The notes below the pieces were generated by a model that saw only the letters and a list, made by a program, of their open reading frames with translations, did not search any database and had not been told where the DNA came from. Shown one piece after another: positions 10,310 through 21,960 of a stretch of DNA of 34,570 nt. The stretch's first letter is position 1; the number at the start of each line of letters is the position of its first letter. A program made the translations under genes and the position numbers. The DNA comes from Bisporella sp. PMI_857 (taxonomy: Eukaryota > Ascomycota > Leotiomycetes > Helotiales > Helotiaceae): the NCBI GenBank assembly GCA_021307315.1, contig JAJSPD010000174.1, forward strand, positions 1 to 34,570. Direction: 5' to 3'.

Positions 10310-11144
10310 GATTTGGCCGTTTTGCGGATACTGCAGCCAGCTGCGTTTACTCGTAAGTGAACATTTACTAAAGAACGGACTAGTTTACGGTCCGTAATCT
10401 GTTGAAACAAATGGCGACAGCGCTCGGAAATCCTCGCCGGCAAAAAAAAGCTTTTAGCAAGCTAAACAATATTCGACAGGGCTTTAAGCCATTTCGTGAG
10501 TTTTTTGCAAAGTTCGACCAGCTAATGTTAAAAGCACAAGTATAGAAATAAAATAATAAAGCCAAAAAAAGCTACTTGAATTCTGTTTTTTCAATGTAAA
10601 TGCTTACTCGTGTAGTAAGTATAAAAAAGAAGCTTACGTACGAAAAGTACTGTAAGCAGCTACGGGCCATTAGTAATAAGCTTGCGGCTTTACAGAAGAT
10701 TTAAAAAAGAAAAGAAAAGCGGCACGAAGCCCGTCAAAAGTCACCGATTTCCGTAAACGGCTCGCAAAACGCAATAAACTGGCAACCAATATTAGTAGTT
10801 TTTGCAAAAACGCAAACGCGAAAAAGAGCCAAGTGGGTTTTTAATAAAAAAATGCAAAAAAGAAAAAAAAAAAACATATGTTTGCGCTGTAGCAAAAAAA
10901 AAGCATTTTGTTACAGCTTGCCACTTGCTACTAGCCCGTAAGCCGGAGTTTACGGGTCGTAACAAGTCAACAACAAAGCAAAAAGCAAAAGTTGCGGCTG
11001 TAAAGCCAGAAAAAAAAAAAAAAAAAAAAGCGCACAGGAAGGACTTTAAAAGAAACCTCAAGCGTTACGAGCAGTAATAGCAAGAAAAGTAACTCGAGAA
11101 AAAAAGTAGCTTTTGACACAAGTTGCTGTTAAAAGCTTAAAAAG

Positions 11145-11489
11145 TGTTACGCGCATCGCTAACAGGCTTATGCCTTAGGGGCCTGAGGCTCGGTAAGCTT
11201 GGCTTACACAGAGAACCCCTGGGGAAGAAAGGTCACGTGATGGATCATGGCTTATATGGATCATAGCGATGATCCAATGATCCCAATGATCCAACCCCAC
11301 GAAGCCCTATATAAGTAGATAGCTTTCCTATTAGATAGGAGCTTCGTGCTCAACTCAAATAGTATTCTTCAGTAGCATACTTGTTATTGGGATCTAGTCT
11401 CATATGTGATATACCTACTTCTCTCCAGACCAACAAACCTCGGACCAAGATCTTTTATCTATATTGGGTCAGCCAATAGGACCGTAACA
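11145..11489 (+). repeat. Solo LTR 3, target duplication AAAAG
   Basis: 345 bases from TGTTACGCGC to GGACCGTAACA, flanked by aaaag at 11140-11144 and 11490-11494. It contains ccctatataagtag as a likely TATA region. A cluster of ggatcat and its complement atgatcc lies near 11232-11293. The close (attgggtcagccaatagg) is unlike the other LTRs here. It sits between the gag and protease remains. Confidence 0.9.
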
Positions 11490-11577
11490 AAAAGGTTGTG
11501 AAAAAATAGAAAGAATTCGAAGTAAATTCTATAAATGGCCTACTTTTTGTTGTATTTACATTTATTAATCAAAAATC

Positions 11578-11830
11578 GTTTGCCGATACTTTGATAAATA
11601 CTGAGTGCTTTTTATATAGAATAATCGACTTACGGTTCGCTCGTAAACACAACTTGTTGCGCATTAACATTTCTTTTTGCTTTTTAAAAAGCTTTAATAG
11701 CTTTAGCAACGAAACTATTACGAAAGTGGCCGTCGTGAAAATGGATATAAGTAGCTATACGGAAAACAAAGCTTATTTGTATGTAGTGTTTAAGCTTTCG
11801 GGCCACGACATAATTTTCGGGCTGCTATAA
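11578..11830 (+). pseudogene. Retropepsin (protease) remnant of gypsy pol
   Basis: The peptide reads ADTLINTE then IIDLRFARKHNL and ends AYLYVVFKLSGHDIIFGLL. This fits a Ty3/gypsy aspartic protease with the active-site DTG altered to NTE, which would inactivate it. Both changes are G-to-A. Confidence 0.75.
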
Positions 11831-12222
11831 TTTAAAAAGCAAAACGCTCGGTAAAATGCAAAACGAAAGCTGCTACAAGTAAGCTTTACGAGTATAACGA
11901 TCCGCAAAAAAACTACTGCAGCTTACTCGAAAGCTCGATGCGCGAAAGTATTCGCTGTAACTTTTTACGCTTTAGCTAAAAAAGCTCGCCGACAATCCAA
12001 GTTGTACGTGTTTGCAGTTAGCTTGAAAAATATCGAAAAAGCTTTAGCAAAACAACGCTCGACGAACTTAAAAAAAAAGCTTCCAGTTTAGTGTACGCGG
12101 TTTATTTTTTTGTTTACCCGAAAAAAGCTAAAAAGCTACTTTTGTTCCGAAAAAAAAAAATCGATTATAATATCGACTTGAAAAAAGTAAACGGCTAGTT
12201 TTAAGATTCTTTTTGAAGTTTT

Positions 12223-12700
12223 TTGTATAGTATGTCGAAAAAAGAGTTACTAGTTCTCCGGAAAACTTTTACAAAGCTTTTCGATAAAGAATTTATTCGA
12301 GTAAGCAATTTTTTTGCAGCGGCTTTTGTTTTATTCGTTAAAAAGCTTAGAAAAAAGCTACGGTTTTGTATCGACTATCGAAGTTTAAACAAAATACTCG
12401 TAAAAACCGTTACTTTTTTTGTTGATTTACGAAACGCTACAGAATTTGTTTTAAGCTTGTTGATTTACTAAGCTAAACGTGAAAGCGCTTTTTACAAAAT
12501 CAGAATTGCTAAAAAAAACAAATGGAAAACTGCTTTTCGGACGCGTTACGGCTGTACAATAGTTAGTAACGCTTTTCGGCTTAACAAATGTTTCGAGCAC
12601 GTTCAGAAATACATTAACTAAACGCTGCGAAAATACTTAACGAGTTTTGTTTAGCGTACATTAACAACGTGTTATTTACACGTTAAAAAATATTAAAAAT
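12223..12700 (+). pseudogene. Reverse transcriptase remnant of gypsy pol
   Basis: RFCIDYRSLNKI at 12361-12396 is the gypsy RT palm motif. After a stop comes FYKIRIAKKNKWKTAFRTRYG near 12490-12552. The catalytic YxDD box appears as YINN at 12657-12668, with both aspartates turned to asparagine by G-to-A. Stops and frame changes lie between. Confidence 0.88.
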
Positions 12701-12879
12701 TACTGTCGGAAAGTCTGTAAAATATTGCAAAAGCTTCAAAAAGCCGGCTTTCAACTAAATATTAACAAGTGTAATTCGAAGTACAGTTAACTAAATATTT
12801 AAGATTTATTATCGAACAAAAGTAAAATTGCGAATAAATCTCGAGAAAGTAAAAACTATTGTTAAATAAAAATCGCTAA

Positions 12880-13450
12880 ATCCGTAAAAGCCGTAAAAAG
12901 CTTTTTCGAGTTTGCAAACTTTTACAAGCGTTTTATCAAAAGATTTTTTATATTACAGCTTTGTTAACAGCTTTTACAAAGCAAAACGTAGCTTTTTAAT
13001 AAATAGCACAGCGACGCTGCTTTCGAAAACTGAAAAAGTTGTTTGTTTTGCTTTTATTTTGTCTAGTTCGACTATAAAAAAAAAACAATTATAAAAACGA
13101 ACGCGTCGGCATAAAGCACTAAAAAAACTTTATTTCAAGTCGACAAAAAAGCTTGTTACAGCTTTGTACTTACTTTTTAAAAAGCTTTTTTTGCCGAGTG
13201 CAATTACGAGATCTAAACAAAAAATACTAGCGATTATTAACTGCTTTTAAAAGTAAAATTCTTAGCTACGAAACGTAAAGCGTTTCTAGATTCGTACAAA
13301 CTACAAAAAGTTGGAATACTTTATAACAGTTCGTAAGCTAACGAAACACAAATGCGCTAGTTACTAATTCTTTTGCGGTACAATTTCGTAATTATTTATT
13401 AACGAAAAAAAACAATAAGCGTATAAACGCTCTGTTTCGCCGAAAGCAAA
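12880..13450 (+). pseudogene. Connection / RNase H remnant of gypsy pol
   Basis: In broken frames I read VKSFFEFANFYKRFIKRF (12890s onward), KTIIKTNASA (where TDAS is expected, with D changed to N) and FFAECNYEI followed by a stop. These match the order of motifs after RT in gypsy elements. Confidence 0.7.
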
Positions 13451-13829
13451 ACTTGCCGGTCGACGCTACAAACAATAAGCTACGCTATCGAATAGTACAA
13501 TTGTTAAAGCTATTAGTAGTGCAAAAAAAAAAAGCCAACAAAGTGTTTGCTAAACTAGCGATCGCGAAACTCAACGAAAAAAACATTGTCGAAAAACAAC
13601 GAACCGGCTCGTTACAAAGCTTGCTAAGCAATTTACAAAAACTATAAAAACAGCAACGCTTACGAACCTTAAATACGTGCAAGTGTTAAAAACAGTACAA
13701 AAACGAGCCCGCAAATTACTCGTAGCTCTCAAAGTCAAAATTTTTTTCGCGAAATGTTCGAAGTCTTTTTTAAAAGCTTTATTATTCTGTAGCCGATACT
13801 AAGTCCCAGAAAAAGAAAAGTTACGAACT

Positions 13830-14510
13830 AAGCTAATACAGCTGACTTACGATTCTATACTTCACGGCCACTTTAAAAAAAAAAGTACTATAGCGCTAAT
13901 GCTTAAACAGTTTTTCTAGCTTAGCATATCGAAGCACGTACGGAGATTCGTCCGTAACTGCGACTTTTGCGAAGCAAATAAAGCCTGGAAAAACCGTAAA
14001 CAAAAATTTTTAAAGTTTTTGTTATTCCGGAACGGCAATAGCGCGAGATTTTTATAGATTTCGTTACTTAGCTTTTTGAAAGCATAAGCTATAAAAACAT
14101 TCTAGTAATTACCGACCGACTAAAAAAAAAAGCTATTTTCGAAACCGTAAACTTTATAAATGCGAAAGCTTGGCAAAAACTTTTTTACGGATTTTTTACA
14201 GAAATCATAGTTGCTTTTAGCTATAGTTTCGGATCGAAAAACGCAGTTTGTAAAAGCTTTGTAAACGCGCGTTTGCAAGCTGTTACGAATCGACAAGCGG
14301 CTTTTTACAGCTTATTACCCAGAAACAGATAAAGCTACAGAAAACAAAAACCAAGTTATAAAAACGTTTTTACAGGCTTTTGTGAACTACTCGCAAAACA
14401 ACTGAACGAAGCTACTGCTTATTGCAGAACTAGCGCTAAACAGCAGAAACTCAGCGTTTACAAAAGTAAGTCTATTTTTTCTTTTTTATAGCTACAATAT
14501 AAATGCCCTG
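13830..14510 (+). pseudogene. Integrase remnant of gypsy pol
   Basis: The zinc-binding end is visible as HVRRFVRNCDFCEANKAWK (CDFC at 13959-13970). The core retains SDRKTQFV near 14230 and TAYYPETDKATENKNQV near 14307, followed by AELALNSRNSAFTKVS. Stops occur where tryptophan or glutamine is expected. No chromodomain was recognised. Confidence 0.85.
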
Positions 14511-14524
14511 AAAGTTACGAAACC

Positions 14525-14549
14525 GTTACGGGCGGAAAGCGAAAAAAGC
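14525..14549 (+). other. Polypurine tract before the 3' LTR
   Basis: A purine-rich run (gggcggaaagcgaaaaaag) directly precedes the 3' LTR, the usual site of plus-strand priming. Confidence 0.6.
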
Positions 14550-14807
14550 TGTGACGGGTTGAACCCGTAAGGATGACTCGGCTGCACGTGCCTTCGGCAC
14601 GAGCCAGCTCTCGTTGCAACCACGTGACAGCGCGTGGCCACCGTGAACCCTTTGTAAAGCCACCGACCCGTTACGTACTAGCGGACCCGTTACAGGCCTA
14701 GCTATAAGACCCGCAATCTCCTGCATTCTCCCTTTCTCTCCTTATGTTGATTCTCTTTGTAATATAGCAGTGATAGTCAATTAATAGATTACTATCAGCC
14801 TGTCACA
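14550..14807 (+). repeat. 3' LTR of the gypsy element
   Basis: 258 bases with the same TGTGACGGG and CCTGTCACA ends as the 5' LTR and only a handful of transitions against it. Confidence 0.93.
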
Positions 14808-15136
14808 GAAAAATTGTCTAAAGACTTGCATCTAACCCCCTGTGTCAGAGGTTTAAAAAACAACTATAGACACCGACAACAGTGCCTTTGAATATGACCT
14901 TGGCTTTGAAGAAGCCGAGCTTTGTAGCCCAGTAGTAAAGCAGCCCACTGCTTATTTAGATACATTAGGCTTTATCCTCTTAACAATGGGATTTTTGGGT
15001 ACGTAACAAGTAGCAGCATTTGCAACAGATATAGCCACTTGCCTATTTTATGTTTACTCAGTATATAATAAACAAAATGTATTAATTCATTAAAATAAAC
15101 AGATTGCAATTTGTATTCTCGCTTATCTTCTCCAAC
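14808..15136. other. Normal-composition spacer with an orphan open segment
   Basis: Between the gypsy 3' LTR and the outer hAT element lies a block that is not AT-collapsed. One plus-strand frame from about 14867 is open for some 45 codons (DTDNSAFEYDLGFEEAEL) to a stop near 15006. I do not recognise it. It may be what remains of the original locus or of another element. Confidence 0.4.
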
Positions 15137-15146
15137 CAGCGTAACC

Positions 15147-15270
15147 AAAAAAAATCATATTAATCGATTATAATCTGATTAATATGATTTGATTTGATTT
15201 GATTTGATTAATGATTTTTTACTTGATTATGATTTGATTAATGAATTATAATTAATCATGATTTAACACG
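15147..15270. repeat. Left subterminal repeat block, outer hAT
   Basis: Runs of tgatt/ttgatttgatt and attaatcatg fill this end. The word gattataatctgattaat is shared, almost unchanged (attataatctgattaat), with the opposite end near 21857. Confidence 0.8.
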
Positions 15271-15429
15271 TGACTCTTTAAATATTAAATGAAACGTAAA
15301 ATTATTAATATAATATATAAAAGTTGTTTTTTTGTGTAAAAGAATAGTAATAGCCTATTTAATTAGCTGATTTGATTAATTAATTTCAAAATTATTTTCT
15401 CTAAACTTTTCTCGTATTCTTTAAACTAT

Positions 15430-15586
15430 TTTCTTTAAATAAACCCAACTTTTCAAGCTAATAATATACTCAAAAGTATCTTTATTAAGCTTATTTCGAT
15501 CTTTATTAATAATTCTAGCTCTTTGCTAAAAAATCTTTTCAGAAAGCGCTAAAGTAGCTAGAATTTGTAAATAAGTCTTTGCTAAT
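15430..15586 (-). pseudogene. hAT dimerisation domain of the outer transposase
   Basis: On the minus strand I read YLQILATLALSEKIF, a stop, then RARIINKDRNKLNKDTFEY and ISLKSW. This matches the C-terminal hAT pattern (IPAT.A.SER.FS...II...RNRL...T...L..LK.W). One stop falls where glutamine or serine is expected. Confidence 0.82.
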
Positions 15587-17295
15587 ATAAATAATACAAA
15601 GTATTTATTTTATTATTTAACCAAAATGTTAAAGTTTTGTTTAACAATATATTAGTAATTAATAATAAACTTCAACAAATAATAACTTACTTGTCGATTA
15701 GCTTTTTTTTCTTGAAAATAGCGACTTAATTCATTTAAATCTTTTTTTTTTTTTCGAGATATATATTCAAATCGTTATCGTTTTTATTTAACGTCAAATC
15801 TTCGGCTTAATTAATAAGTAATTGTGTTGTTAAATAATCGGCTTTATAACTATAAAATGTTAGTTTAAATATTATAATAAAATGTTTATTAATAACTTGC
15901 ATTTGAAATTCCGAATATAATCGATTATATATATCAGTACTTTGACTTTTGTAAAGCTTATAAGTTCTAGCTTTTTCGTTTTATTCTAAAATCAAGAATT
16001 AAAGCTAAATATAAAGCTTTATTATTTTGTGAAATTCTTGTTTAGAAAATATTTTCGAAGTTTAGCTATTTTTTATTAATAGCATCGGTAAACAGAATAT
16101 CCTAAAAAATATTAGTATTAATAATTATAATAATAACGGTTTTTACTTACATTATATTCATTTCGAATACTTTTAAACGATTATATATATTATATATTTC
16201 GGGAACTAAATAATATATAGTCGAGTATTTTTCGGCTTGTAATTTTGTAGTCGCTTTAACGAAAATCGAAAATATATTTAAACATTTCTTTAAATATTCT
16301 ATATCGTTATTTTCAATAATAAAGAATGTTTATTTTTTTTAAAAGCTTTAAAATTAAATAAATTAATAACTGATTTAATAGCTGGCCAAAAATTAATAAA
16401 TTCTTTAAGCATATTATAAGTCGAAAACTACCGAGTTTTTTGATTTAACAATATTAGTTAACTATAAAAAAATTAAATAATAATACAATTACATACAAGT
16501 TAAGAAATTTTAGCGTTTTCAATTTCTAAAGCTTCTATTTAACGTTTTAGTAATCGCTTATTTTCTTAGAATATTTAATTCAATAATAATTTTTCGGACT
16601 TTTTTCATAAAAATTGCTATTAAAAATTAGTAATTAGATTAATATTATTAAACAAAATGACTTACTGTTAATAATCTCTTTTTTCGTTATTATTTTTTCG
16701 TTTTCTATATTAAAAATATTTGATTATCGAAATCGTTATAAGCGTTTTAATAATCGTTTTTAATATATTTTAAACAATAAATTTAAAACGTGAACTAAAC
16801 ACGGAATATTTCCGGTAAATTTAATTCTTTGTAAAATATAATGCTTTTTAAAGTTATTAATAAAAGTATCGTTAAAACTCGCATTATTTCGTGTAATACT
16901 ATTAAAATTTTAGTATTTATTAATATTAAACTTAATAAAATTAATCTTAATTACTTACTTTGTAATATTATATTCGATATTATAATTTTTAAAGTTTTTA
17001 ATAAACTTTATTTAAGTATACCGAATGTTTTTTTTAAGTTTTTATTGCTAATAAATAAAACTTTAATTCGAAATTTTATTTATAAAATAACTATAAATTA
17101 TTAGTATTATATTAAGATTAATTTTGAAGGTTTATTAACTTACATAGTAATTCCAAAATAAGCGTTTTGATTAATAGCGTTCCAAGCGTCTAAAGTTAAT
17201 GAAAAACTACCATTTGTTTTAATATTTTCATTTAATTCTTTTTAATTAAAGATTTTTTTCTAAATAAATAGAAACTAAATCCAGTGTGACAAATC

Positions 17296-17410
17296 CATGA
17301 TTAATTGATTAATGAACCTATTAATCATAATCAAATCAAATCAAAGCACCTATTAATCATAGCTTTGATTAATTATATTTGATTAATCATGATTAATCAT
17401 GATTAATGCT
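17296..17410. repeat. Left subterminal repeat block, inner hAT
   Basis: Imperfect copies of attaatcatgattaat, aatcaaatcaaatcaaagc and agctttgattaat. The same words recur inverted at the right end of the element. Confidence 0.8.
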
Positions 17411-20141
17411 AAAAGAGGAAGGCGGTCAACTTAATTAGGAAAGCGGTCAAAATTTTGCCGGCATAAAAAGTTCGGAATCTTCTAGTTAATTCTAAATTAA
17501 TTGCTAATCAATTAATTATAAATCAACAATTTATAATAAACAATTAAAAATCAAAACTCGATTAGAAATCTAATTTAAAAGAAGTTTCTAGACTATTTTA
17601 TTATTATATATAAAGCTGTATTGCAACTACTTTATAATTTTTTTGTTATTAACTTAAATACAACTATTTTACAACTACTTTACAACTACTTTTACAACTA
17701 CTTACAACTACTTTACAACTACTTTTACAACTGATTTTACAACTGTTTTTAAAATGTCAAAACAACAATTTAAACTAATCGTATTATTCGATTACAAAAC
17801 AATATTGATTTTGAACTTAATTTAAATAATCAAGCTAATATTTTAAAAAAAGCTATTAGAAAAAACGTTGAATTTACCGCAAAAAATATAAATAAACTTA
17901 GAACTACACAGTTAAATTTTGCAAAAAAATTGCTCGTAATTTTAATTTTTAAAAAAATTTGAAGTTTTTTACTAATATAATTACAGTAAAATTTAAGAAA
18001 ATCAAAAAATATATTATTCTATAGTAATTATATTACGCATTATAAATATTCCATTTTTTATTAATATACAAGCTATATTAAACGAATTAGAATAAGTATA
18101 TTAAATATATATTATTTATATTAATTTAATACTAATACATTAATAGAAGCCGATTTAAAAAAGCTAGTCAAACATCGACTATAAACGATTATTTTAACAA
18201 AACTCGAGCACTTAAAAACTAAATCGCTTACTTTTAATACAATAGAATTTAAAAAATTACTTTTGAATTTTATTATATTAAATAATATATTTTTCGAGCG
18301 GCATTAAGTAAATCTTTTAAATTTTATTAAACTATTTATTTTCGTAATTTATTACATATATTACTTTTAAAGTTAAAAATTATTTATTAATTAATTTTAG
18401 AAATATTCCGCTTTTTTATTATAAAGTTTTAAAAACGATTTAAATTCTTTGTTTTTGCTTAAACAAGAATTAATAAAAGAAAGTTTACAAAAACAAATAG
18501 AAAATAATAGTAGTTTTTCTATTACTTTAAACACTTGAACAGCTATAAATTAAGACTTTTATTTAAAAGTAACTTTGTAAGTTTTTTGTTTATAATTTTT
18601 AATAATTACTAATAAATTATTAAACATTTATTAATAAAGACTTTGAATTAAAGTTTTATTATTTAGCTATTCGAAAACTAAAACATAAACATTCCGGTAA
18701 TTATTTAAATAAAGTTTTTTAAAAGTTTTAAAAGAATATAATATTAAATATAATATTACAAAGTTAGTTTTTTAGTAAATTTTTTTAGAATTTAAATTAT
18801 TAACTACATTATAGTATAATCGAAACAAGCTTTTTCGAACAATACTTTATTACTAGCGTTTAAAAAACATTATAATTTACAAGCAATAAAATTTCAAAAA
18901 ATATTTATTATTGCACACGTTTTAAATTAGTTGCGCAAAATATATTAAAAGCTATTATTAAAAACGATATAACATATACAAAACGTATATAATACTGAAA
19001 ATAACGAAAAAACTAAAAAAGATATTTTTAGTAATGTTTTTTATTTTATATTAAAAATAAATAACTAATTAAATATAAAACTATCTGTTTAGAAAAAAGT
19101 TCGAAAAATAATAATCGGTTTAAAATATAGTCAAGAAAATCGACGTTTATTTAAAAATCAAATTAAAGCTCAAAAAATAGAAAATTACAATTTTCGCAAT
19201 TAAGTAAATTACTTTTTTTTTAAAACAAATTGATTTTTTTATAATTTATTAACTAATTAATATAAATCAAGCAACTCGTTAGTCGTTAACTGCTAATATG
19301 CTTAAAATTTTATATATTTATATAAGTTTATTAAATCAGTAATATCGATTTCCGAATTAAATGCTTTTAAAAATAAAGCAATTTTATTATTAGATTTCGA
19401 AATAAATTATTTAGAAAAGTGTTTACAAATATTAAATATATTTGTTAAAACTACTACTAAATTGCAAGCCGAACATTACTTTACAGCTTATTATATTATT
19501 CCGGAATTATATATTATATATAATAAGCTTGAAAAGTTAAAAATTGAATTTAATAATGTAAGTATTTGATTCAATTTTAAAAAGTTAAAAATTATATTAA
19601 AAAAATACTTACTATAAAAATAGAATTCAGTTTTAAAAATGCTATAAATCGCGGAATAGCAAAACTATCAAAGTATTATTTAAAAAAAAAATATTTACAA
19701 CGATAATAAAGCTATTTATTTAGCTTTAATATTAAACTTTAGAATTAAAAAAGAAAAGTTAAGTAATATAAGTTTAACTACAATTAAATAAGCGATATTA
19801 AAACTCGATTAAAATTAGACTTTAATACGTAAGTTAAAATCTTTTTTTTTTAAAAAAAATAAACTAACTTTTATAAATATAAAAAAGATTATTTAAAAAA
19901 CAATCTTATAATTGAAAAAACAAAAGCTTTAAATTTATACAATTCTAATTCCGACACGACGAATTAAATATATATTTACAAACAATAATAGCGAAAAGTT
20001 TTAAATGAATTAACTTTATATTTTCAAAAAAAAAAGTTACTAAAAACGTAAGTTTAAAACTTAAACTTCAAAATTTTAATTTAATTTATTGATTTAATTA
20101 TAAGTTAAGCTTTACAATACTGGACTACTAATAAAAATAAA

Positions 20142-20310
20142 TTTCCTGTTTTATTTTTACTAGTTAAAAAGTATTTACAAATACCGGCTACTAGTGCGTT
20201 TCGGAACGATTTTTTTCAAACGGTGCGCTAATTATTAATAAATTAAGAAATCGACTTAATAAAACACTTTGAAAAAAGTATATATCTTAAAAATTGAGTA
20301 TTATACAAAA
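20142..20310 (+). pseudogene. hAT dimerisation domain of the inner transposase
   Basis: FPVLFLLVKKYLQIPATSA at 20142-20198 is the hAT C-terminal signature. The following SER.FS box is broken (FRNDFFQTVR then a stop), and only hints of the RN.LN...YLKN stretch remain up to about 20300. Confidence 0.88.
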
Positions 20311-20471
20311 CGAAAAAGATATTAAAAAGGAAATAGAAAAGCAAGAGTTTAAAGAAAAGAATATTTTTATAGTTTAGTTTATAATCAACTTATTTGACTT
20401 TTAAAAATTAATTAAAAATTAAAAAACTCTTTTTAAATTTTTAGTTATTTAAATTTTATTTGCTTATGTAA

Positions 20472-20604
20472 GCTTTGATTAGCTTTGATTAATCATGATT
20501 AATCAAATTCTATTAATCAAAGCTAATCAAAGCACTAGTTAATCATTAATCATGATTAATCAGTCTAATTAATCATGATTAATCACGGCTTTGATTAGTT
20601 TTTT
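20472..20604. repeat. Right subterminal repeat block, inner hAT
   Basis: Repeated agctttgattaatcatgattaatc words, inverted relative to those at 17296-17410. Confidence 0.8.
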
Positions 20605-21849
20605 TGTACACTGACTAAATCATCTTTTAAAGCTTGATAATAATCGAAGTATTTTACTATTAATTAGTTAGTAAGTATTTTAGTAATAAGTTTAAAAATT
20701 AATTACTTAAATAAATATAATAATAACCTTTAAAGGATTTTGAAGTAATTGACCGAAAAAATATATTATTTAGTATTATAAAATTCAAAAGTAATTTTTT
20801 AAATTTAATTAAACTAAATTTTTCGTTTTCAAGTGTTTTAAGTCGTTTAAAAGCTTTTGTTTTGCAAATATATCGGTAATAGTATTTATAGTGCAGTTTT
20901 AAGAAGATTTAGTAGAATCAAAATCGTCGTTTAAAAATAATTAGTATTTTATTTTACATTTAATATAATAAAAGACTTACTTTCGTCGATATTATTTAAT
21001 ATTCGAGTTATATTAAACGCTTTATGTAATGTTTTATAATGCGTAATATAATTCGAAGTAGAATTATAAACTTTTTGATTTAACTAAGTTTTCTTAAAAA
21101 AGAAGTTAGTAAATTATTTTAAAACAAAATAGTATTACTTACCGACAACTAGAGTAAAAGCATTTAATTGTAACAGTTCGGTAATTTTCAGGTTTTTAAG
21201 TTCGGCTTTAATAAATCTAAAATCTTAGAAAATAATTTCTTTTTAAATATAAAAGCTTGATTTTCTATAGTTTAATTCAAGTTCGGATTATTTTGAGCTA
21301 GATTTAGCTTAACAATAGCGTTATTTTGAAAAGTCGACATTTTATATATATAATATCAAAGTATATAATATAATAAAAGATATTAATAATATTTCAAAAA
21401 TTCAAAAATGCAGATTTTCTGTTGTTTAAATATTTCAAAATATTCTTCTAGAATCTTCTTAATTATATTATTAATACATGTATTTATAAATTACTAAAAA
21501 GTTTAAAGCTTTTAAAAAAAGCATATTATTAATATATTATAGTTTGTTATAATTTATAAGCAATCGAAATGCTTAGAATTATCTAGAATTATTTAGAACA
21601 TCGCAGAATTTTGTAAAATATTCCAATAATATATATTATTTATTTATAGTTTCAATTTTAGTATCTAATCGTAAAAACTATTTTTAGTATTATTAATTAT
21701 AATTGATTGCTAATTCAACGATTAATAATTAGAATCGATTGTTAAAAGTTATGTTTATTCGGTTAATTACGGTTATTATCGGAATATCTAAAAATACTAT
21801 AAAATTATTTTTAGCCTATAAAAGATCACGTGTTAGTTACGTGAAAAAT

Positions 21850-21960
21850 TAATCAATTATAATCTGATTAATAGTGATTTGATTTGATTTGATTTGATTA
21901 ATCAAAATTTTACCTTGTTTGATTTGATTAATAGGGCCAAATCAAATCAAATCAAATCAT
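21850..21960. repeat. Right subterminal repeat block, outer hAT
   Basis: Direct ttgatttgatttgatt arrays and then the complement aaatcaaatcaaatc close to the element end. The last bases of this block form the artificial end of the DOMON gene's reading frame. Confidence 0.8.

Larger units (their letters stand above)
9439..11080 (+). pseudogene. gag remnant of the gypsy element
   Basis: A likely start is the ATG at 9439 (MLNSQQDIINRLQKQ). The frame is interrupted by two solo LTRs (9563-9822 and 10023-10309). After them the segment near 10440-10545 reads like a Gag core: AFSKLNNIRQGFKPFREFF then FDQLMLKAQ. Near 10880-10922 a CCHC zinc knuckle can be seen only by combining two frames (CLRCSKKK, then HFVTAC), so there is a frameshift in the A-run. 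A 20-base A tract lies near 11011. The product would have packaged element RNA; it cannot be made here. Confidence 0.7.
8889..14807 (+). mobile_element. Degraded Ty3/gypsy LTR retrotransposon with three nested solo LTRs
   Basis: Two near-identical direct repeats of 259 and 258 bases (8889-9147 and 14550-14807) bound remains of gag, protease, reverse transcriptase, RNase H and integrase, in that order. RT before IN is the Ty3/gypsy (Metaviridae) arrangement. Every frame is broken by stops and frameshifts, many explained by C-to-T or G-to-A change. Three foreign solo LTRs lie inside. The bases flanking the element (atttc and gaaaa) do not match, so no target duplication is visible. Confidence 0.92.
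17282..20613 (+). mobile_element. Inner hAT DNA transposon, RIP-degraded, target duplication ACTAAATC
   Basis: The element runs from cagtgtgaca at 17282 to tgtacactg at 20613 and is flanked by a perfect 8-base duplication, actaaatc, at 17274-17281 and 20614-20621. Eight-base duplications and CAGTG-type ends are typical of hAT. The transposase is on the plus strand: a start near 17754 (MSKQQFKL) and a dimerisation motif at 20142-20207. Length is 3332 bases. All frames are broken and the interior is nearly pure A and T. Confidence 0.92.

Noticed and set aside
10802..11077. Open lysine-rich frame of about 90 codons, with a matching antisense frame
   Set aside because: It lies in the gag tail of the gypsy element, across a frameshifted zinc knuckle and poly-A runs. 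Not an independent gene.
15137..15145. Possible target-site duplication gtaac/gttac around the outer hAT
   Set aside because: These bases are part of the inverted terminal repeat (cagcgtaac) itself, and the outside flanks do not match.
16841..17104. 87-codon open frame in the AT-rich region
   Set aside because: Made almost only of I, N, K, L and F codons, as chance frames in RIP-degraded DNA are. It lies on the strand opposite to the outer hAT transposase.
15147..21960. CRISPR-like array from the repeated ttgattaatca words
   Set aside because: Units are irregular, have no constant spacers and lie at transposon ends in a eukaryotic sequence.
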